50,740 nt of DNA from JBAWAP01 sp049589355 (GTDB lineage Bacteria; Chloroflexota; Anaerolineae; VGOG01), in NCBI GenBank assembly GCA_049589355.1, contig JBAWAP010000265.1, positions 1 to 50,740 on the forward strand, read 5' to 3'. Position 1 is the first letter of the stretch. Each line of letters starts with the position of its first letter. Below the pieces are notes generated by a model, which searched no databases, was not told the origin of the DNA, and saw only the letters and a program-made list of their open reading frames with translations. Made by a program: the position numbers and the translations under genes. Shown here in pieces: positions 6,338-14,808 of the stretch.

Positions 6338-8164
6338 TTACTGAGACTTCAGGTCCACGAACTGCCGCTCGTACAGGTTGCGATAGATCCCACCCTGAGC
6401 CAATAACTCTTCGTGACACCCCCGCTCAACGATGCGGCCGGCCTGCACCACGCAGATGACATCCGCATTGCGGACGGTGCTCAGCCGGTGGGCGATGACG
6501 ATGGCAGTGCGCCCGGCGAGCAGCCGCTGTAACGCCTCCTGGATCAGTGCCTCGGTCACCATATCCACACTGGACGTAGCCTCGTCCAGGATCAAGATGC
6601 GAGGATCGGCCAACACTGCGCGGGCAATGCAGATGAGTTGGCGCTGACCGATGGACAGGTTGACACCTCCCTCCAGGATCTCGGTATCGTAGCCGTCTGG
6701 CAGGGCAACGATGAACTCGTGGGCGTTGGACAGGCGCGCCGCCTCCTCCACCACACTGTCGGGCGCGTCAGGACGCCCAAAGCGGATGTTGTCAGCAATC
6801 GTGCCGGAAAAGAGGAATGGATCTTGGAGCACCAGCCCCATCTGCTTGCGCAATGAGCGCTGTGTGACCTGACGTACATCTATCCCGTCTATTAGCACCG
6901 CACCCTCCGTGACGTCGTAGAAGCGAGCGATGAGGTTGGCGATAGATGTCTTGCCAGCACCCGTCACCCCAATCAGCGCCACCGTCTGCCCTAATTCGAC
7001 AGTCAGGTTCACGTCACGCAGCACCAGCTCATCACCCCGATACGAGAAAGAGACGTCACGTAGCTCCACCAGGCCTTCTATAGGCGGCATCTCGCTGGCA
7101 CCAGGCTGATCCGCGACCTCCGGCTGGCTGTCCAGCAATTCCAGCACGCGCTCACCTCCCGCCATGGCCGCCTGCACGGTGGTGTAAAGCTGGCTCAGCT
7201 CCCGAATGGGCTGGAAGAAGCGAGTGACGTACGACAGAAACGCGACGATCACGCCCAGGGTGAGCTCTCCGCGGGCAACGGAAAGCCCACCGAACCACAG
7301 CACGATGGCCGTCGCCAGCATCCCTAAGAACTCGACCGCGGGCAAGAAAACAAAGGAGAGAGACATGGCGGCAATGTGAGCTTCCCTGTTGGCGCGATTC
7401 ACCTCATCGAAGCGTTCCTGCGACATGTCTTCCTGGGCAAACGCCTGGATCACGCGCATACCAGAGATGTCCTCGGCCAAATCGCCCACGACGGCCGCTA
7501 CGCTGGAGCGTGTGTTGCGGAAGGCGACCTTGGCCCGCCGGGCAAAGAGGTAAGTAGCCAAGGCCATCAACGGCAGCACGCTGAAGCTCAGGAGCGCCAG
7601 TCGTGGGCTCATCGAAAGCATCACGGTGACGATGCCCACCAACACCAGAACATCGCCGATCAGAGTAATTAAGCCCTCCGACAACAATTGGTTGATTACC
7701 GCGACGTCGTTGATGACGCGGGAGATGGTGACGCCGACGATGTGGGTATCGTGATAGCCCAATGGCAACTGCTGCAGATGCTGGAAAAGCTGGGCGCGCA
7801 GCGTCGCCAACACCCGTTGCCCTACCCAGGAGAGCCAGTACTGCTGCCCCACCGAGGTCAGATATAGGCCTACGAAGGCACCCGCTGTCAGGATGGCAAC
7901 GCGGCTCAGGCCCGCCGTGTCGCCCTGGGCAATGTACTGGTCAATGGCCAACTTGATGAGATAGGGGGCTGCCAGGCTCAGCCCTGAAGCGATCAGCATC
8001 AGCACGAAGGCGGCGACCATACGCCGCCAATAGGGACGTAGGAAGGCAAGCAGCCGGACAACAATGCGGTGGTCAAAGGCCTTTCCTTCTGCTGCCTCGC
8101 CAAAGCTGCGCATCATCCTACCAGGCCCCACGCCAGCGCTGGAGGTACCAATGGAAAAGCTCAC
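6338..8164 (-). CDS. ABC exporter half, active catalytic ATPase site
   Basis: This 608-residue protein joins six membrane helices (about residues 35-330) to a nucleotide-binding domain, the layout of MsbA/LmrA-type exporters. Visible motifs: Walker A GVTGAGKTS (about 399-407), Walker B ILILDE with the catalytic Glu (about 528), and switch His (AHRLST, about 559). The signature is LSIGQ rather than LSGGQ (about 503-507). Its partner just upstream has the opposite pattern, a good signature but a bad catalytic site, so the two form a heterodimer with one working and one degenerate ATP site. The GTG start follows the partner stop by three bases inside a GGAGG context. Substrate is unknown; drugs, lipids or peptides are possible. 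Confidence 0.9.
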   Translation of the reverse strand: MSFSIGTSSAGVGPGRMMRSFGEAAEGKAFDHRIVVRLLAFLRPYWRRMVAAFVLMLIASGLSLAAPYLIKLAIDQYIAQGDTAGLSRVAILTAGAFVGLYLTSVGQQYWLSWVGQRVLATLRAQLFQHLQQLPLGYHDTHIVGVTISRVINDVAVINQLLSEGLITLIGDVLVLVGIVTVMLSMSPRLALLSFSVLPLMALATYLFARRAKVAFRNTRSSVAAVVGDLAEDISGMRVIQAFAQEDMSQERFDEVNRANREAHIAAMSLSFVFLPAVEFLGMLATAIVLWFGGLSVARGELTLGVIVAFLSYVTRFFQPIRELSQLYTTVQAAMAGGERVLELLDSQPEVADQPGASEMPPIEGLVELRDVSFSYRGDELVLRDVNLTVELGQTVALIGVTGAGKTSIANLIARFYDVTEGAVLIDGIDVRQVTQRSLRKQMGLVLQDPFLFSGTIADNIRFGRPDAPDSVVEEAARLSNAHEFIVALPDGYDTEILEGGVNLSIGQRQLICIARAVLADPRILILDEATSSVDMVTEALIQEALQRLLAGRTAIVIAHRLSTVRNADVICVVQAGRIVERGCHEELLAQGGIYRNLYERQFVDLKSQ

Positions 8165-8167
8165 GAT

Positions 8168-9994
8168 TCACACCTCCGCTGCCAATGTATCCAGACGCGG
8201 CATCGCTGACGAAAGCCCCTCTTGAGGCCGCAACTGGTGGTAGTAGATCTCCACATACGGACCTGAGGTGCGCAACAACTCCTCATGGGTGCCGCGGGCG
8301 ACGATCCGCCCCTTATCCAGCACCAGGATCAGGTCAGCCATGCGCACTGTGCTCAATCGCTGGGCTATGACAAAGGACGTTCGCCCGCGCATCAGCCGTT
8401 CCAGCGCCATCTGAATTAACTGTTCGGTCTCAGTATCCACGCTGGACATCGCATCATCCAGGATCAAGATACGCGGGCCTTTCAGCAGAGCGCGGGCGAT
8501 GGCGATGCGCTGCTTCTGCCCGCCGGAGAGGGTGACACCCCGCTCGCCTACCCGGGTATTGTAATCGTCCGGCATCTCCATGATGAACGCATGTGCCTGG
8601 GCGGCTCGTGCCGCTTCGATGATCTCCTTCTCACTGGCGTCCGGACGGCCAAAGGCGATGTTCTCCCGCACAGTGGTGGCAAAGAGCATGGTCTCCTGTA
8701 AGACGATGCCAATCTGGTCTCGCAGGGAACTGAGGGTCACTTGACGGATGTCCTGGCCGTCAATGGTGATCCGTCCCTCGGTGGAGTCGTAGAAGCGGGG
8801 TATCAGGTTGATGATAGTGGATTTGCCGGAGCCAGTGGCACCCAGCAAGGCGATGACCTGGCCGGGCAGCACCTCGAAGGTGATATCCCGCAGCACCTGG
8901 TGGCGGCCGAAGTAGGCAAAGGAGACGCCTTCGAACCGCACGTGGCCACTTACCGGTGGAAGCTGTATGGCATCGGGCGCCTCTCGCACCTCCGACTCGG
9001 CATCCAGGATCTCAAAGATACGTTCGCCTGCGGCCACCGCCATGGCGACCACAGGCATGATCATGCCCATGACACGCACGGGCTGGGCAAGCTGTGCCAG
9101 GTAGGTAGTAAAGGCCACCAATTCTCCCAGCGTCAGTTGGCCGCGAATGATCAGGAGGCCGCCGTACCAGATGAGGAACACCGCACCGGCATTGGCCATA
9201 AGGGTCATCAGGGGCGCATTGATGGCCTGCAGGCGGGCCGCCTGGGCGGAGAGGTTGAACCAGTGGGCGTTCTCATCCTGGAAACGGTTGATCTCGGCCC
9301 CTTCCTGGGCAAAGGCCTTGACGATACGCGCGCCGCGCAGGTTCTGTTCCAGCCGCGTGGTCAGCACGGCCAACTGCTGCTGGATGGCCTGGGAGAGCGG
9401 GCGATAACGTCGAGCAAAGTCAAACGCGCGGTGAACCAGCAGCGGCATGGCCATCAGCACTAGTAGGGCCAGGCGGGGGTCCATCGAAACCAACATCACC
9501 ATCGTGCCCAACAGCAGGACGCTTCCATCCACCAGCCGCATGGAAGCACGGCCTGTCAAAAAGCGGATGTGCTCAACGTCCTGTACCGCCCGAGACAGGA
9601 GCTGCCCGGTCTCCGTGCGATCGTGATACGAGAAGGAGAGAGCCGAAAGCTTATGGTGGATGGCGTTGCGCAGATCATAGGCAACACCCTGCGAGGACAT
9701 CTCTATCCACCGCCCTTGCAGGAAAGCCAGCCCACCCTTGAGCAATGTCAACCCGAGGAGAGTCAAAACCGACCAACTCAGCAGACGGATGTCCTGATCG
9801 CGAATGCCTCGGTCCACGATCCTGCGAATAAGCTGAGGGATGAGCATGTCCAGCATGTCTATGACCAGCAACGCCAGGTAGGCAGGAGCGCCCCAGCGCC
9901 AGTAAGGACGCAAATAGCTGAAACAACGCAGCAGAATACGTGCGGCACCCGGCTTATGTACGGAAAGAGGACTTGGGTTTTCAGTCATGGCCAC
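8168..9994 (-). CDS. ABC exporter half, degenerate catalytic site
   Basis: This 608-residue membrane-ATPase fusion has six predicted helices followed by a nucleotide-binding domain. Walker A (GATGSGKST, about 385-393) and the signature LSGGQ (about 489-493) are canonical. The Walker B ends ILILDD, with Asp in place of the catalytic Glu (about 514), and the switch His is Gln (AQRLST, about 545). Such substitutions define the non-hydrolysing site of heterodimeric exporters like TM287/288 and BmrCD. It is first in a two-gene operon with a TTGACA promoter at 10030-10058. Confidence 0.9.
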   Translation of the reverse strand: MAMTENPSPLSVHKPGAARILLRCFSYLRPYWRWGAPAYLALLVIDMLDMLIPQLIRRIVDRGIRDQDIRLLSWSVLTLLGLTLLKGGLAFLQGRWIEMSSQGVAYDLRNAIHHKLSALSFSYHDRTETGQLLSRAVQDVEHIRFLTGRASMRLVDGSVLLLGTMVMLVSMDPRLALLVLMAMPLLVHRAFDFARRYRPLSQAIQQQLAVLTTRLEQNLRGARIVKAFAQEGAEINRFQDENAHWFNLSAQAARLQAINAPLMTLMANAGAVFLIWYGGLLIIRGQLTLGELVAFTTYLAQLAQPVRVMGMIMPVVAMAVAAGERIFEILDAESEVREAPDAIQLPPVSGHVRFEGVSFAYFGRHQVLRDITFEVLPGQVIALLGATGSGKSTIINLIPRFYDSTEGRITIDGQDIRQVTLSSLRDQIGIVLQETMLFATTVRENIAFGRPDASEKEIIEAARAAQAHAFIMEMPDDYNTRVGERGVTLSGGQKQRIAIARALLKGPRILILDDAMSSVDTETEQLIQMALERLMRGRTSFVIAQRLSTVRMADLILVLDKGRIVARGTHEELLRTSGPYVEIYYHQLRPQEGLSSAMPRLDTLAAEV

Positions 9995-10029
9995 AATGTG
10001 CTACCCCATTCATACTTCTCTCAATGCCA

Positions 10030-10058
10030 AGGATAGCATAAGGCGGGTTGGATGTCAA
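10030..10058 (-). promoter_or_regulatory. Promoter of the ABC exporter operon
   Basis: The minus strand has perfect TTGACA (10053-10058), 17 bases, and TATCCT (10030-10035), 36 bases before the first exporter gene. Confidence 0.6.
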
Positions 10059-10077
10059 GAGCGTTAGGCAAGCCTTG

Positions 10078-10106
10078 TTGCCTCGAACGGTTTCCTGTGA
10101 TATACT
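10078..10106 (+). promoter_or_regulatory. Promoter of the NAD(P)H-hydrate repair gene
   Basis: TTGCCT (10078-10083), a 17-bp spacer and TATACT (10101-10106) face the gene starting at 10151. A start further upstream than about 10110 is therefore unlikely. Confidence 0.6.
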
Positions 10107-10150
10107 TCTCACGTAGAGATTCAATGACACAGAAGAAAGGGCTGGGGCAC

Positions 10151-11920
10151 ATGAAAGTAGTGACGACGGAGGAAATGCGCCGCATCGAGAAGGAAACCGA
10201 TGCGGTAGGGATATCTTACGCTACGATGATGGAAAACGCCGGGCGAGCCGTAGCCGAGTCCTGCCCCCCCTTCATCCCCCCCAAAGCCTGCCCTGAGCAG
10301 GGTCGAAGGGTTGGGGGGGAAAGAGGAGAGGCGACGGACAGGCGGATACTGGTGCTAGTTGGTCCCGGAAACAACGGAGGTGACGGGTTGGTGGCCGGCA
10401 GATATTTGCACGACGCTGGCGCCGATGTCACCTTCTATATCTGGAAGCGTAGCATCGAGGGCGACGAGAATTACCGCCTGGCAACCGAAAGTGACATTCC
10501 CATCTTCTGGGCCGAAGAAGACGACGACTTCGCCACGTTGCGCCGCCTTCTGGGCGAGTCCGACGTGGTCATTGATGCCCTGCTGGGCACGGGGGTCGAT
10601 CGGCCGATAGGAGGATCGCTCAAGGAGATACTGACTGTAATCAGAGAGGAAATAAAGAGAAGAAGGGAAACAAAGAGGAAGGAGTCGCTTTTCTCGCCCT
10701 CACTTCCCTCATTCGCTGCTCCCCCCTCTTTCCCTTTTCTCGTCGCCGTGGACGTCCCCACGGGACTCAACTGCGACACGGGAGCCATAGATCCAGCGGC
10801 CGTCCCCGCTGACCTGACGGTGACCTTCGGCTTCCCCAAGCGAGGCCAGTTCCTCTTCCCCGGCGCTGAGTACGTGGGCCAGTTAATCGTCGCCGACATC
10901 GAGATACCGCCGCATTTGGCCGACGATGTCCAGGTAGAGTTGACAACGCCTGAGATGGTGAGAGAGTTCTTGCCCCATCGGCCAATAGGAGCTCACAAGG
11001 GCACCTTTGGCAAGGCCCTGATAGTGGCTGGCTCGGTCAACTACACTGGAGCGGCTTACTTAGCCAGCGCTGCGGCTACGCGGGTGGGAACCGGCCTGGT
11101 CACCTTGGCCCTGGCGGAGAGCATCCATCCCATCCTGGCCAGCAAGCTCAGTGAGGTCACCTTCCTCCTCCTGCCCCAGGACATGGGTGTCCTCATCCCC
11201 GATGCGATCAAAGTATTGGCCGAGAGAATCCCCGATTACGATGCCCTCCTCCTGGGGCCGGGCCTGGGCCGGGAGAAGGAGACAGTGCAGTTCGTCCAGC
11301 AGTTGCTGAAGGTAGAACCAGGCAAAAGAGGTCGTATCGGTTTCCTGGCGAGCGAGGAAGCGAAGGAGGGGAAGCTCTCATTGCCGTCGCTAGTAGTAGA
11401 TGCTGATGGCCTGAACGCTCTGGCCGATACCCCCAACTGGTGGGAATATCTAAAAGGGCCTGCCCTGAGCAAAGCCTGCCCTGAGCTCTGCCGAAGGGTC
11501 GAAGGGCCGAGCATCCTCACCCCCCACCCTGGCGAGATGTCTCGACTAACGGGGCTCACGGTGCGTGAAATCGAAGCCGACAGGCTAGGGGTAGCGCGGC
11601 AGATGGCGGAGAAGTGGGGTCAGGTCGTACTCCTGAAAGGGGCCTACACCATTATCGCCAACCCTGATGGAAGGGTGGTCATCAATCCCTTCGCCAACCC
11701 GGGCCTGGCTACGGCAGGCAGCGGCGACGTGTTAGCGGGGGCCATCGTCAGCTTCCTGGCTCAGGGCCTGGCGCCCTTCCACGCCGCCCTGGCCGGGGCC
11801 TACGTTCATGGGCTGGCAGGGGAACTGGTCCGAAAGGAGCTAGGGGGAGCCGGCATGGTGGCTGGCGACCTCCTGCCCATCTTACCTAAAGTACTCAAAC
11901 TCCTACGGCAGGGCGAGTAG
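10151..11920 (+). CDS. nnr: Bifunctional NAD(P)H-hydrate epimerase / ADP-dependent dehydratase
   Basis: The fused enzyme repairs hydrated NADH and NADPH. The N-terminal epimerase part begins MKVVTTEEMRRIEKETD and has VLVGPGNNGGDGLVAGR and the VIDALLGTG and VDVPTGLNCDTG segments. The C-terminal ribokinase-like dehydratase has AHKGTFGKALIVAGS, LLGPGLG, VVDADGLNAL, LTPHPGEM and NPGLATAGSGDVLAG. I chose the ATG at 10151 because it gives the conserved beginning and lies past the promoter -10. Two inserted palindromic repeats are translated in frame, near residue 40 (KACPEQGRR) and residue 440 (KACPELCRR), and a Lys/Arg/Ser-rich stretch near 175 is also extra; the catalytic motifs are intact. Confidence 0.92.
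   Translation: MKVVTTEEMRRIEKETDAVGISYATMMENAGRAVAESCPPFIPPKACPEQGRRVGGERGEATDRRILVLVGPGNNGGDGLVAGRYLHDAGADVTFYIWKRSIEGDENYRLATESDIPIFWAEEDDDFATLRRLLGESDVVIDALLGTGVDRPIGGSLKEILTVIREEIKRRRETKRKESLFSPSLPSFAAPPSFPFLVAVDVPTGLNCDTGAIDPAAVPADLTVTFGFPKRGQFLFPGAEYVGQLIVADIEIPPHLADDVQVELTTPEMVREFLPHRPIGAHKGTFGKALIVAGSVNYTGAAYLASAAATRVGTGLVTLALAESIHPILASKLSEVTFLLLPQDMGVLIPDAIKVLAERIPDYDALLLGPGLGREKETVQFVQQLLKVEPGKRGRIGFLASEEAKEGKLSLPSLVVDADGLNALADTPNWWEYLKGPALSKACPELCRRVEGPSILTPHPGEMSRLTGLTVREIEADRLGVARQMAEKWGQVVLLKGAYTIIANPDGRVVINPFANPGLATAGSGDVLAGAIVSFLAQGLAPFHAALAGAYVHGLAGELVRKELGGAGMVAGDLLPILPKVLKLLRQGE
10274..10320. repeat. In-frame palindromic repeat, nnr copy 1
   Basis: AAAGCCTGCCCTGAGCAGGG followed by TCGAAGGG is flanked by a C7 run on the left and a G7 run on the right, forming nested inverted repeats. 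It adds roughly 16-20 residues between helix and GPGNNGG motif of the epimerase domain. Confidence 0.65.
11454..11507. repeat. In-frame palindromic repeat, nnr copy 2
   Basis: A longer, partly doubled copy with AAGGGCCTGCCCTGAGC at its left and TCGAAGGGCC at its right is translated as about 18 extra residues just before the TPHPGEM motif of the dehydratase domain. The encoded KACPExxRRV peptide matches that of copy 1. Confidence 0.65.
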
Positions 11921-12063
11921 AGGGGGGAGCTTTCTGCGAGGAAACTACCTGAATGCGAAAGAGATGTGATACAAGCGTAACCGGCTTAGTCAACAAAGCA
12001 GCCAGTGGTAAAGACTTCGCATTGGAATAGGGGGTTATACAAGAAGTGTCCGGTGGTGAAACT

Positions 12064-13509
12064 TTATAAAAGAAACCTCATCACGCTAAAACCAAATTGT
12101 GCTATGTCATACCCGCTCTTGATGCTATGAGCTTCTCCGGCTCTTTGCCATAGGTACTTCGATCTCAAGTAAAATCGCCGATACAGCCGTCGTACGCTTC
12201 TTTCGAGCTCCGATCCTTGAACATCGCAGTAGTATTTGTTGAAGATAGATACTGTATGGAGATCAGTAACTTCGATGCCCTGGTATTCGAATCCTTTTGG
12301 CTGACTCTGGCAAAGCTGTTCCCACAACCGTGTACCAGGAAGCGGAGTGCATATCCCGACATCTAGTGTAGTTGGTTCTATTTCCAATACAAAGTTCATA
12401 GTTTCTTCGATACTATCGCGAGTCTCACCCGGCATGCCTAGCATCACATGAGCGTGAGAAGCCAATCCCACGCTGTGGATGTCGTTCATCAAGCGTCGTG
12501 TAGTATTCACGGATGTGTCCTTACCCGACTGTTTCAAAACGTGGTCTGAACCCGACTCTACACCCACCTTGACCAGCCTACACCCCGCCAGCTTCATCAG
12601 TTCCAAATCTTCAAGCGTCGTTGTACCTGGTTTGACGTTACATATCCAACTCACTTTGATCCCAAGGTGCAGAATGCCATTGCATATTTCTCGGTTCCGC
12701 TCCCGGAAGGCGCTAAATGTCTCGTCACGGAAGTATATCTCTTTGTAACCCAAGTCTACGATTGTCTGAATCTGCTCCAAGACTTGCTGCGTGGACCACA
12801 TCTCTACCCGATGTCTGGCAAAGGCCGGTGCTGTACAAAAGACACAGCTACTCGAACACCCGCGAGACGTTACAGCGGTGACATAGGGATAGTGCCGAAT
12901 GAGAGGATTACGATATCGCAAACTCGTGTCGAGGAAATCATACTCAATGGGGGGAAGGCTCGCGAAGCCCCCATGGGAAAAGGCGCGATTGATCTTAATC
13001 TGTCCTTTTTCTCGATAGCCCAGGGCTGGAATCCCATTAAGCGATGTTTTCGAACGAAGAGCTGCCAGCAACTGTAATATGGCATGTTCCGGATACCCCA
13101 GCAGAGCGAAATCCACTGTCGTAGCGTTCAAAGACTGCTCAGGAAGAAAGGTGGGATGGCTGCCATAGATCACAGTAATGAGATCCGCCTTTGCTTCCTT
13201 GAGCGCCTCAAGTACTTGCATGTCCGCTGTGAATGTGAGGCTCGAGGTGAGGCAAAGCACGGCATCGAAAGCCAGTATCCGTGAGCAGATGTCGTGAAGA
13301 GTACTGCCATCCTCGTTTGCATCGAGAAGCTCGACATGTACATCGTGTTTTCGTAACCAAGTGCATACCAACAACAAGCTTGTGGGAGGGAGATTGCCGT
13401 TTGCCACACGATTGCCCCCACACCAACACCCATAGGCGAGGTCGCGTATTATCTTGCCCCGAGGTGAGGGAGGTACCAGGGCAAGAATGCTATTGACTAC
13501 TTTCTTCAT
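12064..13509 (-). CDS. B12-binding-type radical SAM protein
   Basis: This 481-residue protein has an N-terminal Rossmann-like segment of the cobalamin-binding type (about 50-150, with DANEDG, LCLTSSLTFT and LGYPEHA) and then a radical SAM core with GCSSSCVFC (Cys 218, 222, 225). Later motifs such as KVGVESGSD and MLGMPGETRDSIEETMNFV are typical of the MiaB/BchE-like Elp3 fold. The DxHxxG B12 motif is not obvious, so cobalamin binding is uncertain. The reaction is unknown; such proteins methylate or rearrange unactivated carbons. It lies beside a candidate peptide-modification operon and is divergent from another radical SAM gene. Confidence 0.8.
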   Translation of the reverse strand: MKKVVNSILALVPPSPRGKIIRDLAYGCWCGGNRVANGNLPPTSLLLVCTWLRKHDVHVELLDANEDGSTLHDICSRILAFDAVLCLTSSLTFTADMQVLEALKEAKADLITVIYGSHPTFLPEQSLNATTVDFALLGYPEHAILQLLAALRSKTSLNGIPALGYREKGQIKINRAFSHGGFASLPPIEYDFLDTSLRYRNPLIRHYPYVTAVTSRGCSSSCVFCTAPAFARHRVEMWSTQQVLEQIQTIVDLGYKEIYFRDETFSAFRERNREICNGILHLGIKVSWICNVKPGTTTLEDLELMKLAGCRLVKVGVESGSDHVLKQSGKDTSVNTTRRLMNDIHSVGLASHAHVMLGMPGETRDSIEETMNFVLEIEPTTLDVGICTPLPGTRLWEQLCQSQPKGFEYQGIEVTDLHTVSIFNKYYCDVQGSELERSVRRLYRRFYLRSKYLWQRAGEAHSIKSGYDIAQFGFSVMRFLL

Positions 13510-13836
13510 CCGCGTTTTAGGTCACTCTCTGCATTGGATCAGGTTTCCAATAGCTATCTGGCGCGGGAAATCATGGCTTTTTACAACCGAGTACGACGAC
13601 ACTTGTCGCGCCGTTCGCCAAAATGGCCGACTTGTAGTATACTGGGTCAGTGAGGCAACCCCGCTCGCTCAGGATGAGACTGTAGGGCCCATTGTTTGAC
13701 GGACAGTGTTAACGCTACGTCGGCCTACACATCGGGGGAGATTGCCTCCTCCTTCAAGTGAGCAACGATAATCATCTGCTGAGTACATGGGTATGCTCTC
13801 GAGATGGCGAGTGACTCCAGCAGGAGGATGCAAAAC
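13510..13836. other. Divergent intergenic region
   Basis: These 327 bases separate two divergent radical SAM genes. I see no gene. TATACT-like hexamers occur on both strands near 13638-13643, but without a convincing -35 at 16-18 bases. Control sequences for both genes are expected here, but I cannot name them. Confidence 0.4.
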
Positions 13837-14808
13837 ATGGCCAACTTGGTGATCACCAAGTTCTGTCAAAGACATTGCGAGTATTGCTTCACGCCTTCCG
13901 AATGGCGAGAGTTGATCTCCCCTGAACAGGGTATGATGACCTTAGATGAGTTCGACGAAGCCTGTGCGTTTCTCCGGGGTGGTGATCGGCCCTCGCTGTC
14001 GCTGCTGGGTGGCGAACCCACCACCCATCCGCAGTTTCCACTATTCGTGGATCACGCACTGAGCGCTGGTTTTGCTGTTCGCGTTGTGACCAATGGGGAA
14101 ATCCCGGCACAGCACCTAGTCCGTCTTTGCCGTTTTGATCGCGACCAAGTGACGCTACTGGTTAATCTTTCTAGCAACATTAGGGGCGTGGTACATCTGA
14201 CGCCTCGTCAGAGGAACACCTTAAAGCAGGCAGGTTCCTTGATTTCATTGAGCTTCACGATTGGCCAAGAACAGCCAGACGTTTCGTCTTGGATCGACCT
14301 TGTGACTACCTATGGGTTGCATCCCCACATTCGGATCGGCATAGCGCATCCCTCGCCGCGTATGCAGAATCGTTCTTTGCTCCCCAGAGACCGCTATCGC
14401 GTGGGAGAGACTCTTGTCCAGATTGCAAGACAACTTGACGAAAAAGGCATCAACCTTGGGCTTGATTGTGGCTTGACCCCGTGTATGTTTACCGAGGATT
14501 CTTGGCAAGAACTGCGGCGATTGAGCGCACACAGCTCCTTTGCCTGTGGACCCATTCCCGACATCGGACCCGGTCTAGAGGCCTGGCATTGCTTTCCCTT
14601 GTACGACCTGGGCCACTGCAAGCTTACGGACTTTGCAACACTAGCCGAAGTCAACGCTTGGCTGTCAGGCCTTACTGCAGCCTATCGCCTGATAGGCATC
14701 CGCGAGGAATGCATTTCCTGTCCCTATCAGCTACGCAAGGAGTGTTCTGGCGGATGTCTGGGGCACGTGATAGCTAGCTTTGATCAACCGGATCGCTTAA
14801 GGGCCTAG
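13837..14808 (+). CDS. Radical SAM protein with SPASM-like Cys cluster
   Basis: The 323-residue protein starts MANLVITKFCQRHCEYC, putting the iron-sulfur motif (Cys 10, 14, 17) right at the N-terminus. LLGGEPTTHPQF follows as the SAM-binding GGE motif. Near the end CISCPYQLRKECSGGCLGH is a short SPASM-like cluster. I chose the second ATG because AGGAGG lies exactly 9 bases before it; an in-frame ATG directly after the AGGAGG would add MQN. It converges tail to tail with the glycosyltransferase gene, with stops overlapping by 12 bases. Substrate is unknown; the setting suggests peptide modification. Confidence 0.8.
   Translation: MANLVITKFCQRHCEYCFTPSEWRELISPEQGMMTLDEFDEACAFLRGGDRPSLSLLGGEPTTHPQFPLFVDHALSAGFAVRVVTNGEIPAQHLVRLCRFDRDQVTLLVNLSSNIRGVVHLTPRQRNTLKQAGSLISLSFTIGQEQPDVSSWIDLVTTYGLHPHIRIGIAHPSPRMQNRSLLPRDRYRVGETLVQIARQLDEKGINLGLDCGLTPCMFTEDSWQELRRLSAHSSFACGPIPDIGPGLEAWHCFPLYDLGHCKLTDFATLAEVNAWLSGLTAAYRLIGIREECISCPYQLRKECSGGCLGHVIASFDQPDRLRA

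Noticed and set aside
13615..13643. Promoter at TATACT between the divergent radical SAM genes
   Set aside because: No acceptable -35 hexamer at 16-18 bases on either strand.
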